64,000 nt of DNA from Streptomyces lienomycini (GTDB taxonomy: Bacteria > Actinomycetota > Actinomycetes > Streptomycetales > Streptomycetaceae), in contig NZ_CP116257.1 in the NCBI RefSeq assembly GCF_027947595.1, forward strand, positions 496,001 to 560,000, read 5' to 3'. The notes below the pieces were generated by a model. The model was not told the DNA's origin. It made no database searches and saw nothing but the letters and a program-made list of their open reading frames with translations. Below are positions 63,002 through 64,000 of the stretch, one piece after another. A program made the translations under genes and the position numbers. Position 1 is the first letter of the stretch, and each line of letters begins with the position of its first letter.

Positions 63002-63480
63002 AGAAGGGTCTGGCCGTCGCCGAGCCGTCTCAGGCCCATGGCCTCCAACGACTCGTCCTGCTCCTGACGTTGATCAAACGCGCGCAACGTGTCTACCGCT
63101 GAAGACAGCAGCGGGTCCGACACATCGGTGATCAGGCTCCGGAGTGATGTGCCGAGCAGGGACGCGGCGTCGTTGAGGGCTGCGAGCGGGTACAGGTTCT
63201 CGCGGGCGTCGCCGAGGCGTGTTTGCGTCATGCCGACGGCGACGAGGCCGCGGCGCAGCGTCTCCACGGACCCGGCACGGACCGCGGCCGAGGCCATGCG
63301 CTGTCCGTACACGCTGAGCACGGACGCGCTCCGCGTGTCCAGGTCGTCGATCGCCCGTTGCCTGACCGGTGCGGGGCCCTTGAGGTACGAGGTGATCACC
63401 GCATCGACGGTGGCGTCCCGTTCATGAGGGAGGGGACACCGCGGATAGCCGTCGAAGCGGCTGTCCTTGAGGCGGGACAC
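62992..63480 (-). CDS. Hypothetical protein at the right end of the island
   Basis: The 162-residue product is helical (DARENLYPLAALNDAASLLG, AVDTLRAFDQRQEQDESL) without a known motif. GTG 63480 is preferred to a GTG inside the direct repeat (63540). It overlaps the flavoprotein gene by 10 bp tail to tail. Function unknown. Confidence 0.5.
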   Translation of the reverse strand: MSRLKDSRFDGYPRCPLPHERDATVDAVITSYLKGPAPVRQRAIDDLDTRSASVLSVYGQRMASAAVRAGSVETLRRGLVAVGMTQTRLGDARENLYPLAALNDAASLLGTSLRSLITDVSDPLLSSAVDTLRAFDQRQEQDESLEAMGLRRLGDGQTLLYS

Positions 63481-63530
63481 GGGTACGGGCGAGGCCCGAA
63501 GACCCCGCCCGACCCCTACGAAACCCCAGC

Positions 63531-63606
63531 TCAGGGCCACACCAGGCAGTACGGCTGATGCCCCGCCTCATGCAGTCGGTGGCTGAAGTCCTGCCACTCG
63601 TGCAGC
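63531..63606. repeat. 76-bp direct repeat, right copy (attR-like)
   Basis: It includes the last codons of the gene at 63531-63968 (DFSHRLHEAGHQPYCLVWP). It differs from 52314-52389 at two positions, both silent or conservative for the target gene. Confidence 0.85.
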
Positions 63607-63968
63607 AGCTGGTACACGTTGAACGCGTCCCGCGGGCCGCCCCGGTCCGGGACCGTGGACCAGATGAAGGCGGCCGCGCCGACCGCCTCCTCGCCGATGC
63701 CGCGCAGGGGGTCGACGACGGTCATCGGGAGTTTCACGACCGCGTAGTCGGGGTGCAGGACGACGAGTTCGAGTGGGGGCACCTTGTGCAGGGGGACGCC
63801 CTCGATGCCGGTGAGGACCATCGCGGCCATGGTCTCGGGCTTGATCTTGGTGAACATGCCGTTCATCCCGAGCTCGTCGCCGCCCAGTTCCTCGGGGCGC
63901 ATGGAGATCGGGACGCGGGCCGCGGTCGCGCCGTCGGGCGCTCCGAAGTACTTGTAGGTCACCCCCAC
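63531..63968 (-). CDS. Conserved hypothetical core protein; integration target of the island
   Basis: The 145-residue soluble protein (GVTYKYFGAPDGATAARVP, PPLELVVLHPDYAVVKLP, VYQLLHEWQDFSHRLHE) has no catalytic motif I recognise and no membrane segment. Its 3' end is the right 76-bp repeat, so the gene stayed intact on integration. GTG 63968 or 63962 can start it. Confidence 0.7.
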   Translation of the reverse strand: MGVTYKYFGAPDGATAARVPISMRPEELGGDELGMNGMFTKIKPETMAAMVLTGIEGVPLHKVPPLELVVLHPDYAVVKLPMTVVDPLRGIGEEAVGAAAFIWSTVPDRGGPRDAFNVYQLLHEWQDFSHRLHEAGHQPYCLVWP

Positions 63969-64000
63969 CCGACCACCATTCCTGCTCCCCGCCCCCAGCC

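Overview
The sequence is high-GC, with strong G/C bias at third codon positions, GTG/TTG starts and many ATGA/GTGA start-stop overlaps. Gene content (actinobacterial class I LysS, DUF2637, DUF3558 and DUF4232 lipoproteins, DUF397/DUF5753 pairs, DUF6415, DUF6153) points to a Streptomyces chromosome. No rRNA, tRNA or CRISPR array was recognised.

Layout. 1-21 kb is mostly core: end of a MarR gene, hemB, a DUF4232 lipoprotein, a membrane HTH protein, a PLP aminotransferase, divergent argS and lysS, DUF2637 and two DUF3558 lipoproteins, rtcB with a convergent free-standing LAGLIDADG endonuclease gene, an SDR and a YnfA-like protein, a luciferase-like monooxygenase/FMN reductase pair, a SLOG-like protein, a two-component system and a 5'-truncated GntR gene.

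21.3-34.0 kb is the most unusual chromosomal block. The minus strand encodes an NTF2-like membrane protein, a two-TM protein and a CAP12/Pycsar-type TIR protein. The two-TM protein's C-terminus and the TIR protein's N-terminus carry the same Asn/Gly/Gln-rich motif, which resembles amyloid-signalling motifs. Next comes a winged-helix/BTAD regulator fused to a ThsA_Macro-like domain. Divergently, the plus strand encodes a flotillin-like SPFH protein and a 1725-residue AAA ATPase. I read this as a candidate, undescribed TIR/ADP-ribose signalling system. Linking the SPFH/AAA pair to it is conjecture.

34.1-49.5 kb holds cobK and cobH, an alpha/beta hydrolase, a CsoR-type copper operon (copZ, copA), DUF305 and DUF6153 proteins, and a reduced complex-I operon (nuoA, a degenerate nuoB/nuoD-like fusion with 22 His-Asp pentapeptides, nuoH-J-K-L-M-N) without NADH-input genes. 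49.6-52.2 kb holds an SMR transporter, a TetR remnant, TetR/DUF1772 with two matching operators, and EthD/MerR.

52.3-63.6 kb is an island of about 11.1 kb bounded by a 76-bp direct repeat (74/76 identical) derived from the 3' end of a core gene. It holds a zinc-ribbon/HEPN-like protein, a thioredoxin reductase fragment, a RiPP-like locus (radical SAM/SPASM maturase, 70-residue precursor-like peptide, APH-fold kinase, DUF6415 and an unknown partner), an ATP-binding anti-sigma-type protein, a 2H phosphoesterase, two regulators, DUF397 and a shortened flavoprotein. No integrase was found, so the island may be immobile or mobilised in trans.
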